From: a virus
DNA: 22,948 nucleotides
Virus record (IMG/VR): IMGVR_UViG_3300044977_000027
Span: 1 to 22,948 of that record
Reading direction: 5' to 3' (one strand)
Part shown: in pieces, positions 6,520 to 14,162 of the stretch
Position numbering within the stretch: the stretch's first letter is position 1
Layout of the letters: the number at the start of each line of letters is the position of its first letter
Program-made: the position numbers and the translations under genes
The notes under the pieces: model-generated
Seen by the model: only the letters and a program-made list of their open reading frames with translations
Databases searched by the model: none
What the model was told of the DNA's origin: nothing

Positions 6520-7622
6520 GACAAGAGCTCCAGCGCCGCGGCCTCGCGGCCGGGATCCATCAAGGACACGAGTGGGTTGTCCGGCACCAGCCGCTGGCCC
6601 TGCCACCAGCCCTTGCGCATGCCCTCTCGCATTATGATTTGGATCGCGCCGGTGCCGATCGTACCGGGGACGAAACTCGCCCAGGGCCCGCGGCCATTCA
6701 TCCAGCGCATGTCGATCGTCTCGACCGTCGGCCAGCGGATGAGCGCGATCTTGATGTCGCCGCAGCGGTGGACGATGCGATAGGGATTGTTGCCCTCGCC
6801 ATCCGGGATTTGGCAACCGGCGCCGAACAGCGCCCTGAAGGCCGCGGCGGCCTGCGACATCCACATCGGGCCGCTGTCTTGGAACTGTCGCCCGATGTGC
6901 GCGGCGATGCGGATGCAGAAATGCCGAGGTCGCACGCCAACGCCCGCCAGGGCGACGATCTGCTGCGCCGCGAGCTTCAATGACCGATCGAAGTCCACGA
7001 TGGTGAAATTGACGTGCGTGAGCCGCCAGCCGAGGTCCACGGCGTTCATCAGACCCCTGAGTGCCTTGGCGTGCGCGCGCTCGCCGTTGTAATCGACGTC
7101 GTGGACCGAGACCGAGGCGTGGCGCAGGCCTGCGGCGTGGAGCCGCTTGGCATAGCCAGGATCGGCCAGCCTGATCCCGTTGGTCGTGATCGTGACGCCT
7201 TTGCCGCCGGCGATGATGGCCTGGATTATCTCGGGCAGGTCGGGCCGCATCGTCGGCTCGGCGCCCATGAGGCAGACCATCGGGGTCGGGCTCCCGAGCG
7301 CCTCCGCGACCACGTGCTCGAGCGAGCGGTCGACGGTGGCGTTATTCGGGTCCTGATAGCAGTTTGGGCACTTGAGCTGGCAGTGATTCGTGATGTCCAG
7401 CATCGTCACGTTGTTGTAGGCGGCGATGTCCGGCACCGTACCTGTGGGTTGCTGGCAATCGCGCCAGAAGGCCGCCGACGGGTCCAGCATGAACTCGAAG
7501 TCGCCATGGGCGGGGCAGGACTTCGTCATCCACACCGCGCCGCCGCGCTCGAGGACGGACGCAAGCAGGTCCCTGTAGCAAGCGGGACAAAGTGATCGGG
7601 TAGGGGATGGGGTCTGGGTCAC
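6516..7622 (-). CDS. Radical SAM enzyme with N-terminal CPxC/CPxHG module
   Basis: 368 residues from GTG 7622. No ATG lies in frame nearby, and the N-terminal cysteine module would be lost by a later start. Cys81, Cys85 and Cys88 (NHCQLKCPNCYQ) form the CxxxCxxC site for the 4Fe-4S cluster. MGAEPT (119-124) replaces the usual GGEP SAM-binding loop and TITTNG (144-149) is a further core strand. The extra N-terminal pattern CPAC (12-15) ... SCPAHG (35-40) followed by a D-x3-FW segment resembles the start of COG1964/MJ0619-type radical SAM enzymes, which act as methylases or in C-C coupling. There is no seven-cysteine SPASM domain; later cysteines are at 236, 270 and 287. The substrate is unknown. 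It leads a coupled trio with a sulfotransferase-like protein and an acetyltransferase. Confidence 0.8.
   Translation of the reverse strand: MTQTPSPTRSLCPACYRDLLASVLERGGAVWMTKSCPAHGDFEFMLDPSAAFWRDCQQPTGTVPDIAAYNNVTMLDITNHCQLKCPNCYQDPNNATVDRSLEHVVAEALGSPTPMVCLMGAEPTMRPDLPEIIQAIIAGGKGVTITTNGIRLADPGYAKRLHAAGLRHASVSVHDVDYNGERAHAKALRGLMNAVDLGWRLTHVNFTIVDFDRSLKLAAQQIVALAGVGVRPRHFCIRIAAHIGRQFQDSGPMWMSQAAAAFRALFGAGCQIPDGEGNNPYRIVHRCGDIKIALIRWPTVETIDMRWMNGRGPWASFVPGTIGTGAIQIIMREGMRKGWWQGQRLVPDNPLVSLMDPGREAAALELLS
6528..6531 (-). promoter_or_regulatory. Shine-Dalgarno GGAG that selects a TTG start
   Basis: GGAG lies eight bases upstream of TTG 6519. That TTG overlaps the radical SAM stop codon as TTGA, so translation is coupled. 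There is no ATG or GTG between it and the P-loop-like motif at residues 8-17. Confidence 0.6.
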
Positions 7623-7632
7623 GCGGCGCTCT

Positions 7633-7650
7633 GCGATGCTGCGGCATCGC
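7633..7650 (-). other. Small perfect hairpin in the leader of the radical SAM gene
   Basis: gcgatgc (7633-7639) pairs fully with gcatcgc (7644-7650) around a 4-nt loop. It ends 10 bases before the GTG at 7622. No T-run follows on either strand, so it is not an intrinsic terminator. It could influence translation start or mRNA stability. Confidence 0.5.
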
Positions 7651-7676
7651 CGGTCGCCAGGGGCCAGCGCGAGACG

Positions 7677-7705
7677 ACTATATCGGAAGTTGCCCGAGCC
7701 TTCAA
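7677..7705 (-). promoter_or_regulatory. Putative sigma70-like promoter upstream of the radical SAM gene
   Basis: On the minus strand TTGAAG (7700-7705) and TATAGT (7677-7682) are separated by exactly 17 bp; they match the consensus at 4/6 and 5/6 positions. The predicted start of transcription is near 7670, giving a leader of about 48 nt. The site sits at the head of the 79-bp gap, one of only two gaps longer than 20 bp in the window. That supports it, but no experiment does. Confidence 0.5.
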
Positions 7706-8034
7706 CCCGTCACCCACAGAATGCCGTTGACCGCGAAAGCCCAATGCCGCCAGTCCTTGAAGAACTGCGACCGCGGCAAGCCTAGACCGGCGTTATTCGG
7801 CAGGCTGACGAAGAGGTCGGCCCAGCTTCGCCATTGCGATTCCGGCACCTCCTTCATGGCGCCGGACGGCCCGAGCTGTAGATGCGACTGAAGCATCTGG
7901 GCTGTCCAGCGGTCCCATGTCGTGAACCTGGGATCAACGATGAAGATGCTGGGCTTGACCGTTGTCGACGACGGCCCTGGCCCCGGCGCCCATGAAGCCG
8001 TGTTCCAGAAAAAAAACCAAAGTCCGCCGGACAT
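7702..8034 (-). CDS. Small phage protein of unknown function
   Basis: 110 residues. The ATG at 8034 overlaps the upstream TGA (TGATG), and GGAG lies about ten bases before it. A frame open further upstream is shadow of the previous gene. The N terminus has a short aromatic hydrophobic stretch (SGGLWFFFWNTASW), too brief for a standard signal peptide. The body reads FIVDPRFTTWDRWTAQMLQS, then PESQWRSWADLF and DWRHWAFAVNGI: a run of Trp-containing helices. Short proteins of this pattern are frequent among phage late genes. Its stop codon overlaps the -35 box of the putative promoter that serves the following enzyme genes. Confidence 0.65.
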   Translation of the reverse strand: MSGGLWFFFWNTASWAPGPGPSSTTVKPSIFIVDPRFTTWDRWTAQMLQSHLQLGPSGAMKEVPESQWRSWADLFVSLPNNAGLGLPRSQFFKDWRHWAFAVNGILWVTG

Positions 8035-8804
8035 CAGCAGCCTACTCCGAGAAGCATCAAGCGGTGTGGGCACGCGGGCGGACCAGGCTTGACCAGGAGC
8101 GAGGCGCCATACGTCGGCTCGGATAGCGGCGACAGGGACCACGCTTTGGTCCCGGTCGCGGAGGCGCTCGAAAGCTTCAGATAAGCGCTCCCGAAGAAGA
8201 ATATGCCGCCTGTAGCGCCATTGGCGTCCGAGATCACCGTCATCCCGCTCGGCGCGCCAAGCGTATCTGCCGGGCTCGCACCGGACGCGTCGAACAGTAG
8301 GCAGATCAACAGGTCGGTAAGGTTTCCTGTCGTTGGGGTGATCGACGGGCTCGTCGGCGTGAGCGATGTCGGGTTTGCCGAAGTAACGGCAGCGCCGTCG
8401 AAGGGCGACGTGGCCTGTCCGGAAATCTCGAAGAACGCCCAGTTGCCGTGCGACGAAGAATTCGTCCACTGGACCGTATCCGAGAACGCCCCCGTAACGG
8501 TGGCGACCTTGTAAAACACCGCGATCGACGTGAAGGTCTGGATCGTCGTCGTCGGGATCAGGGCGGTCATGCCACCCACGGTGTTGATCCCGGTTGGGGC
8601 GCTCACGCCTCCGTATATCTGGATCGCCACGATCTCCAGATCGCCGGCCGTCACGGAGCCGGTGCTGGAAACGGCGGCGCTTGTGCCAACGGCAAAATTC
8701 TGAGCGTTGACCGTGCCAGCGACGACAGTGGGGTTCGCGGCGACCGCCGGTAGCGCCCACAGCAGCGCTAGCCATAGACCTGCCCATGTCGCGAAACGCA
8801 GCAC
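8034..8804 (-). CDS. Exported beta-sandwich-like phage protein
   Basis: 256 residues, starting at GTG 8804, one base after the previous TAG. No ATG in this frame precedes the hydrophobic segment, and the signal peptide (LRFATWAGLWLALLWALPAVA, cut before AN) only makes sense from the GTG. The mature part alternates short strands (VSSTGSVTAGDLEIVAIQIY, TSIAVFYKVATVTGAFSDTV, NWAFFEISGQATSPFDGAA, AWSLSPLSEPTYGASLLVKP). This order is typical of secreted or virion beta-sandwich domains in which the last strand reads W-x-(L/M)-x ... KP. A carbohydrate-binding role is possible but not shown. It ends in a short Cys-containing tail; the TGA overlaps the next ATG. Confidence 0.65.
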   Translation of the reverse strand: MLRFATWAGLWLALLWALPAVAANPTVVAGTVNAQNFAVGTSAAVSSTGSVTAGDLEIVAIQIYGGVSAPTGINTVGGMTALIPTTTIQTFTSIAVFYKVATVTGAFSDTVQWTNSSSHGNWAFFEISGQATSPFDGAAVTSANPTSLTPTSPSITPTTGNLTDLLICLLFDASGASPADTLGAPSGMTVISDANGATGGIFFFGSAYLKLSSASATGTKAWSLSPLSEPTYGASLLVKPGPPACPHRLMLLGVGC

Positions 8805-8805
8805 T

Positions 8806-9252
8806 CTACGGGTAGCTCAAGAAGAGGTTGAACGAGGCGCCCATCGCGTTATTGATGTCCGAATCCGGGATGATCGCGGCCTGGGTAATCGCGATAGCCG
8901 CCGACGTGATCGGCGTAGCGCCGGCCACCGTCGCGTCCGAGATGACCGTCCCGTTCGCCGCGACCAGTTCGGCCATGTTCACCTTGAAGTTGTCGAGCGC
9001 CCCGATCGTCGCAATGAGCGACGAGCAGAAGTTGATCCGTTTGATGTGGTTGATCGCCGTCGTCCCGTTCTCCACCAGAATCGTTGTGTTGCAGTAGTTA
9101 ATGAACGACTCGCGCACGCGGTTCTGGAACGTCGGGTCCTGGGACAGCCACGTCTGGTCGGTCAAGTTCGGCGAGGCTGTTGCAGCGGCATCGGCGCGCT
9201 GAACGGAGACGAGCAGCAACAGGACGGCGGCTAGAACCGGTTTTCTGAACAT
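8806..9252 (-). CDS. Small exported phage protein
   Basis: 148 residues. The ATG at 9252 has GGAGAAGG about six bases upstream and begins a signal peptide (MFRKPVLAAVLLLLVSVQRA, cut near ADA). A longer open frame above it overlaps the previous gene and is Arg-rich shadow. The mature part (TASPNLTDQTWLSQDPTFQN, then RVRESFINYC) is largely helical. It then has GTVISDATVAGATPITSAAI and ends GASFNLFLSYP. Two cysteines (NYC, NFC) could pair. I recall similar small proteins among phage late genes, with no known function. It lies inside the run of exported proteins and would be co-translated with its neighbours. Confidence 0.7.
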   Translation of the reverse strand: MFRKPVLAAVLLLLVSVQRADAAATASPNLTDQTWLSQDPTFQNRVRESFINYCNTTILVENGTTAINHIKRINFCSSLIATIGALDNFKVNMAELVAANGTVISDATVAGATPITSAAIAITQAAIIPDSDINNAMGASFNLFLSYP

Positions 9253-9269
9253 TTGATCCCTTCTCCCTT

Positions 9270-9812
9270 TTAAGACCCAGCATACCCCTGGGAATTGCAC
9301 ACTTGTGTCGAGCTCGCACTCCCTGGCGTGAACTTGAGCGCTGTAGCGGCCGCCACGACCAGCGGCGTCGGGAACGAGATTGCGAAGCCCCCGCCCGCCG
9401 GATTCGGCATGCTCCAGCCCGACGTATCGTTCAGCGTGACGAGCGAGGTAGTCGTGCCCGTGTTTCCGCACTGAATCGCCGTCACGTAGATCTTAACCCC
9501 AGCGGCCTGGGCGGCGATGATCTGGGTCTGCGTCGTGCTCGTCTGCGAGCCCGACCCGGAGACGAAGTTCTCCTTGTTGGCGTAGGGCATCGTGATGGTC
9601 TTGCCCACGAGATCGCAGACATACCAGACGCTTGTAAAGGGCACGCCCTCCGGCGGTATCTCGGCGTTTATGGCCTGGCAGCCTGCGGGATAGGAACTAG
9701 ACCCCGTGGCGATGTCTTGCGCTTTCAAGCCTGTCCAATGGGTCGCCACGACGGCGAGGGCCAGGAACAGCGCGAGGCCGAGAAACGCGAAAATGACGTG
9801 GCGCCTCTTCAT
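9270..9812 (-). CDS. Small exported or membrane-anchored phage protein
   Basis: 180 residues. The ATG at 9812 overlaps the previous TGA (ATGA); the frame is open 18 codons further up but that is the tail of the previous gene. The N terminus MKRRHVIFAFLGLALFLALA has two positive residues and a long hydrophobic core, fitting a signal anchor or a signal peptide cut after VVA or LKA. The rest has four cysteines (YPAGCQAI, WYVCDL, IQCGNTG, TQVCNSQ) and Ser/Thr-rich beta-prone sequence with TSLVTLNDTSGW. Paired cysteines agree with an oxidising compartment. I do not recognise the family. It ends in TAA, the only TAA stop in the window, 17 bases before the next start. Confidence 0.7.
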   Translation of the reverse strand: MKRRHVIFAFLGLALFLALAVVATHWTGLKAQDIATGSSSYPAGCQAINAEIPPEGVPFTSVWYVCDLVGKTITMPYANKENFVSGSGSQTSTTQTQIIAAQAAGVKIYVTAIQCGNTGTTTSLVTLNDTSGWSMPNPAGGGFAISFPTPLVVAAATALKFTPGSASSTQVCNSQGYAGS

Positions 9813-12562
9813 TGGATCAACCCCGAGATAAATCCGGTGATCGTGCCGCTGGTGAAGGTGAAGCACGTCGTCGCGCTCGTGAGCATGGCCGTGATCCCGG
9901 TCGAATATGCCGCCGGGACCTGACCGTAATTTATCGACGCGCTGCCGCTCGCGGGCAGGGGCGCGCAGGAGAGCGGCGTGATGGTCGAGCCCGTGGTCGG
10001 CGCCGTGGTCGCGTTGATGACGACCAGGAAGCCGGCCGTCGTCGTCTGGTTCGTCGCGTTGACCGAATAGAGGTTTCCGGCCGCGGCTTTGAGCACCTTA
10101 GAAGCCGCTGCGGTCGCGGTAACGACAGGCGTGATCGCCGGATAGTTCGGCGAGAGCACGACTACCTGCGCTGGATCGGTTGCGGCCGGAGCTGTCGAGG
10201 CCGCTTTGACCGCTCCGGTGTTAGTCCCATCCGTTATCTTGACGGGCCAGCCATTCGCGACCGTGTTGGCGGAGCCCTGCGTTACAGACCCGATCGCGGC
10301 ACTTCCCGCCGGCAACGGCGAGTTCGGTGAAATCGCCACCACAACGCTCGGATCCGTTGCAGCCGCGGCGGTCGACGCCGCTTTGACAGCCCCGACGTTG
10401 GTTCCGTCCGTGATCTTGGCCGTCCAGGCGCCGGATGCCGCCGCGGCCGTGCCTTGCGCCACAGACTGATTCGCCGTCAAGGCTCCGATGACGGCCGACC
10501 CAGCAGGCAATGGAGAATTCGGCGACAGCGCCACGACCTGCGAAGGATCGGCAGCAACGGCTGCGGTGCTCGCGGCCTTGACGGCGCCGATGCTCGTCCC
10601 GTCTGTGATCTTCACCGGCCAGCCGTTGGTGGCCGTGTTCGCCGTGCCCTGATTGGCCGTGGCGGTGCCGCCGCTGACCTCGACGTTGGTGACTGCGGCC
10701 GGCTGCGAAGAGGCCCGGATCTGCCCGCCGACCGAGCCCGAGGTAAAGGCCGAAACCCTCAGACGTACCTGAGACATGCCGGCGGTCGGCTCGAGCGAGA
10801 CCGTGACCGGGCCCGTGATCGAGGCAAATGTCAGGGCCGGTCCAGCGCCGCCGCTCGGGGTCACGACGGTCAGGAGGGTCCAGTTCGTGCCGTCGACCGA
10901 GCCTTCGGCGACGACCGTGGCGACGAAAGTCCCGGTGACATCGGCACCGACGCTCTGCGTACCCGAGACCGTGATTGCCGCTGCCGCGTTCACGGCGGCT
11001 AGGCCCGAGAAGTTGACAACCGTGTCCGGCGCACTCGCGGGCAACGTGGTTCCGCTGGCGACGCCCTGGACCGTGATGACGTTGGCCGAGGGGGTGCCGG
11101 CCGTGCCCGGGGCCGAGCCCGCGATCGTGGTCGTGTCCTGCCCAACGGCAACGCGCGCCGATCCCGTCCCGACCGCGCCCGCGCCCGTCAGCGTCGTGAC
11201 GCCGTTGACCTGGGCGAGGCTTACCGACTGGTTTGCAGTCAGGGCCCCGATGGTGGCGCTGCCAGCCCCTAGCGTTACCGTGCCGACCGCCGCCGAGCCG
11301 GCGCCAAGGGCGACAGTCCCGAGCGCATTCGTGCCCGCTGGCAGCGGGGAATTCGGTGAAAGCGCGACTACGGCCGATGGGTCGGTGGCCGCCGCCGCAG
11401 TACTGGCGGCCTTGACCGCCGTGGTGTTGGTGCCGTTGGTGAGCTCCACCGGCCAACTATTCGCAACGGTGTTCGCGGTTCCCTGGTTCGAGGTGAGGGT
11501 GCCGGACACGCCCCAGGGCGAGCCGCTCTGCGCGACGCTCGGCGTGTTGGTGATGAAGGCGTTGACGCCCGGGACCGTCACGGCGCCAGGCGACGTGCCA
11601 TAGGCCGAAGGCGCGCCGAGCGTCGAGCCGGCCAACTGTGTAGAGTTCTGCGCCCATGGCGGGGTGCCCTGCTGGACCGTCCAAGTCCCGCTCTGCGTCG
11701 CCGCCACAGTGCCCGTGACCGTGACGGTGCCGGGGTCTACCTCGAGCCTGCCCGTGGCGGCATCGACCTGGAGGCGGCGCCAAACCGTATTGGTGGCGTC
11801 CCAGCCCTCGAGCAGGCTCTCGACCAGAGCGGCCGAGGTCGGGTTCGCGACAGCATCGCCTGGCGTCGACGCGCCCGTGATCGCGACGACGTCGGCGCTC
11901 GTAAGCGCGCGGATCTGGTACTTCGAGCCGGTCACTCCGCCGGCCAGGGTCGCGAGGTTGCCGCCGGTCTCTTGCGAGGCGTTCGCCGGCAGCGGCAGCG
12001 ATGCGGCGCTGATGGCTTGCGTCGCCGGGAAGTTGCTGACCGAGACCGAGCCAACAGCGGCGCTGCCGGCACCCAGGACCACGACTCCCGGGTCAACCTC
12101 GAGGCGCCCGGTCCCGGTGTCGACCTGGATACGGCGCCACACTGAGTTCGCCGGATCCCACCCACCCAGCAGCGCCCAGTCGATCAGGCCGGTGGTCGGG
12201 TTCGCGAAGCTGTCGCCCGGCGTCGCCGATCCGACCACCGCTGTCGATCCCGTGATGCCGATATTCCACGACCCGCTCTGGGTCACGGCGATCGATGAGT
12301 TCTGGACCTGGACCGGCAGGCTTCCGGTCGACCCGATCGGCACGCAGTTGTCGGTCGAGAAATCGCAGAATGTGAAGCGCTGGCGATAGACGCTACTGCC
12401 AAGTGCTGTAGTAACGACGGAGTGGTCTATTAGCTTCCCACTTGAGTCCGGCGGCACTTCTACTGCACCATCTGTGCCTCCGCCGGCCATTACTTGATTT
12501 GATAACAGAATAAGTAGCAGAACTACTATAAGTCTGGAGAGCCTAAGATGTTCTCCTCGCAT
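9809..12562 (-). CDS. Large exported repeat-rich fiber-like protein
   Basis: 917 residues. The ATG at 12562 lies inside the end of the nozzle-like gene (20-base overlap) and has GGAGG six bases upstream, which fixes the start. A signal peptide follows (RLIVVLLLILLSNQVMA, predicted cut before GGG). Two copies of a GWDxxNxVWRRxQVDxxTGRLEVDPG unit come first, then PSAYGTSPGAVTVPGVNAF. The second half has four copies of a block containing AVKAASTAAAATDPS and VVALSPNSPLPAG. The C-terminal domain has two cysteines (LSCAPLPASGSASI ... TSATTCFTFTSGTITGFISG). The motifs are common in phage structural proteins of unknown fold. The first 60 codons lie in a low-GC patch unlike the rest, so the export signal may have been acquired separately. 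Confidence 0.7.
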   Translation of the reverse strand: MRGEHLRLSRLIVVLLLILLSNQVMAGGGTDGAVEVPPDSSGKLIDHSVVTTALGSSVYRQRFTFCDFSTDNCVPIGSTGSLPVQVQNSSIAVTQSGSWNIGITGSTAVVGSATPGDSFANPTTGLIDWALLGGWDPANSVWRRIQVDTGTGRLEVDPGVVVLGAGSAAVGSVSVSNFPATQAISAASLPLPANASQETGGNLATLAGGVTGSKYQIRALTSADVVAITGASTPGDAVANPTSAALVESLLEGWDATNTVWRRLQVDAATGRLEVDPGTVTVTGTVAATQSGTWTVQQGTPPWAQNSTQLAGSTLGAPSAYGTSPGAVTVPGVNAFITNTPSVAQSGSPWGVSGTLTSNQGTANTVANSWPVELTNGTNTTAVKAASTAAAATDPSAVVALSPNSPLPAGTNALGTVALGAGSAAVGTVTLGAGSATIGALTANQSVSLAQVNGVTTLTGAGAVGTGSARVAVGQDTTTIAGSAPGTAGTPSANVITVQGVASGTTLPASAPDTVVNFSGLAAVNAAAAITVSGTQSVGADVTGTFVATVVAEGSVDGTNWTLLTVVTPSGGAGPALTFASITGPVTVSLEPTAGMSQVRLRVSAFTSGSVGGQIRASSQPAAVTNVEVSGGTATANQGTANTATNGWPVKITDGTSIGAVKAASTAAVAADPSQVVALSPNSPLPAGSAVIGALTANQSVAQGTAAAASGAWTAKITDGTNVGAVKAASTAAAATDPSVVVAISPNSPLPAGSAAIGSVTQGSANTVANGWPVKITDGTNTGAVKAASTAPAATDPAQVVVLSPNYPAITPVVTATAAASKVLKAAAGNLYSVNATNQTTTAGFLVVINATTAPTTGSTITPLSCAPLPASGSASINYGQVPAAYSTGITAMLTSATTCFTFTSGTITGFISGLIQ
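10138..11461 (-). repeat. Four copies of an AVKAAST / SPNSPLPAG protein repeat
   Basis: Copies lie near 11317-11461, 10484-10628, 10291-10435 and 10138-10258. Each encodes W-P/T-(V/A)-K/E-I/L-T-(D/N)-G-T, then AVKAASTAxAAxDPSxVV and xxSPNSPLPAG. The three lower-coordinate copies are clustered with roughly 193 and 150-190 bp spacing; the first stands apart. Edges are approximate. Confidence 0.75.
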
Positions 12563-14162
12563 CGGCGACCTCCGCGTGCAGGAGGTGGCGACCGGACTCG
12601 TAATATCCGCCCAGCACGTTTGATTCGATGTGCAGCCGCATCAGCCGCGCCGTGCTCTCGGGACTCTTGAGACCGGTCAACTGTTCCTGCGGAACCTGGG
12701 GCACGAACCGGATCGGAAAGCTGGGCCCCTGGACTTCGCCCTGGCGCGCGTGCGAGGAATTCGCCGACGTCAGCATGTAGGCGAACATGTCGCCGAATTG
12801 CTTGAAGTCGGGCTCGAGCTGCTGCGCCGACATGCCCTGGTCGTTCGGCGGCGTGTTCTTGATGCCGCCGATGAACGGTGTCTCGAAATATGACCGGATC
12901 GGCACTGGTGCTTGGCCCGGGGTCACCTGGTCGTAGCCGTTCTCGTGCAGCCAAAGCGTGTACTTGCCGTTAGGGCCGGGCACCGAGCCGCCCATGAGCG
13001 GGTAGCGGATGCCCTGGGCGAGGTAGCCGCAGCTGCGGCCGCCGTTCGGCAGCGCGGTGTCGTACCAGACGTTCTCGCGGACATTGAAGATCGCGGCGTG
13101 CGACGGCTCCGTGGCGCCGAAGAGCGGTGCGCAGAACCAGATCTCGCCGAAGCGCGGCACCTTGAACGCGAAGGACTTGACCGCGTAATTCCAGTTCATG
13201 TTGTCGAAAAACCAGTCCTGATTCTGTGTGTTCAAGACCTCGACCGTGGTGCCGTTGAAGACCATGAAGCGGTCGATGCCGGCCCAGAAGTAGAGGCCGT
13301 CGTATTCGATCACGGTGTCCGAGGACAGGATCGAGGTCGAGGGCGAGATCGTGTTGAAGGCGAAGACCGGCGTCCCGCCGATGAACGTGGCGCCGATGAG
13401 CTCGGAGATTGACCAGAAGAGCGCCGCCGGGCTCTGCGCCCCGCCGCCCCGCAGTGGATAGCCATAGACGATCTTTTGCGCCGAGATCCTGGCCGTGCCG
13501 GCCCCGGTGGTGCCCTGCGAGACCCCGAGGGTGTTGACGATGTTCGGCGCCGACCAGTTGACCTGACCGCCGGCACCGAAGGCGAAGACGTAGGGCTGGG
13601 CCGCCACGATACCGCCGGTGACCGAGGGCGGGATGTAGATGCCGCCACCGATGTTGGCGGGCTGCTGGACCTGCTGCAGCGGTGTCTGGGCATCGATCTG
13701 CCCGACCAGCGGCAGGGCCGGGATAGCGCCGGCGAGAAACTGCGTATCGGTCGCCGGATGGGCGACCAGTTGCACGACGGTGCTCGTGGTGTCGAAGAGC
13801 GCATCCAGGGTCCAGCCAATCGCCGGGCCGCCGGGGAAGCCCCCGCCCAGCGGCGTTCGGTCAGCAGAGCTGATGAAATTGCCGTTCGGGTCCAGGATCA
13901 CCTGCTGGATGCCGGCCGTGGTGCCGACATGGACGATGATCAGATCGCCGGAATAGTAGATATGGATCTTGCGCGGGACGCCGTTCAGGCCCTGGAACGC
14001 GGCCACATAGCCCAGGATCTTGCGCGGGCGGGAATTCCGGAAGCGGCACCAAAGCATGTGCAAATAGCGATTGGCGTCGAAGCGCGTGCCATCTCGTTGC
14101 ACTCCGGGGCTGAAGTCGAGAGAGATCGGGACATCGGCGATCGGCTGGACCTGGGGCGGCAT
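12543..14162 (-). CDS. Tail nozzle / stabilisation-type protein (T7 gp12 / P22 gp10-like role)
   Basis: 539 residues. The ATG abuts the TAG of the collar fiber gene. The N terminus (DVPISLDFSPGVQRDGTRFD ... WCRFRNSRPRKILGY) is typical of podovirus nozzle proteins, whose chain starts by defining a no-wrap ring and then builds a beta-propeller. Propeller-like strands recur: IHIYYSGDLIIVHVGT, VIEYDGLYFWAGIDRFMVFN, WNYAVKSFAFKVPRFGEIWF, HAAIFNVRENVWYDTALP, KYTLWLHENGYDQV, RSYFETPFIGG. The C-terminal region (ARLMRLHIESNVLGGYYESG) matches the same type. It probably forms the distal tube through which DNA leaves. Its last 20 bases overlap the next gene. Confidence 0.7.
   Translation of the reverse strand: MPPQVQPIADVPISLDFSPGVQRDGTRFDANRYLHMLWCRFRNSRPRKILGYVAAFQGLNGVPRKIHIYYSGDLIIVHVGTTAGIQQVILDPNGNFISSADRTPLGGGFPGGPAIGWTLDALFDTTSTVVQLVAHPATDTQFLAGAIPALPLVGQIDAQTPLQQVQQPANIGGGIYIPPSVTGGIVAAQPYVFAFGAGGQVNWSAPNIVNTLGVSQGTTGAGTARISAQKIVYGYPLRGGGAQSPAALFWSISELIGATFIGGTPVFAFNTISPSTSILSSDTVIEYDGLYFWAGIDRFMVFNGTTVEVLNTQNQDWFFDNMNWNYAVKSFAFKVPRFGEIWFCAPLFGATEPSHAAIFNVRENVWYDTALPNGGRSCGYLAQGIRYPLMGGSVPGPNGKYTLWLHENGYDQVTPGQAPVPIRSYFETPFIGGIKNTPPNDQGMSAQQLEPDFKQFGDMFAYMLTSANSSHARQGEVQGPSFPIRFVPQVPQEQLTGLKSPESTARLMRLHIESNVLGGYYESGRHLLHAEVADARRTS

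Noticed and set aside
7633-7650. Intrinsic terminator before the radical SAM gene
   Set aside because: The stem is only 7 bp, there is no U-run on either strand, and it lies downstream of a promoter-like site.
12520-12545. A promoter in the low-GC patch (TATAGT) within the start of the 917-residue protein gene
   Set aside because: There is no acceptable -35 box at 16-18 bp, and it would start transcription inside the coding sequence.
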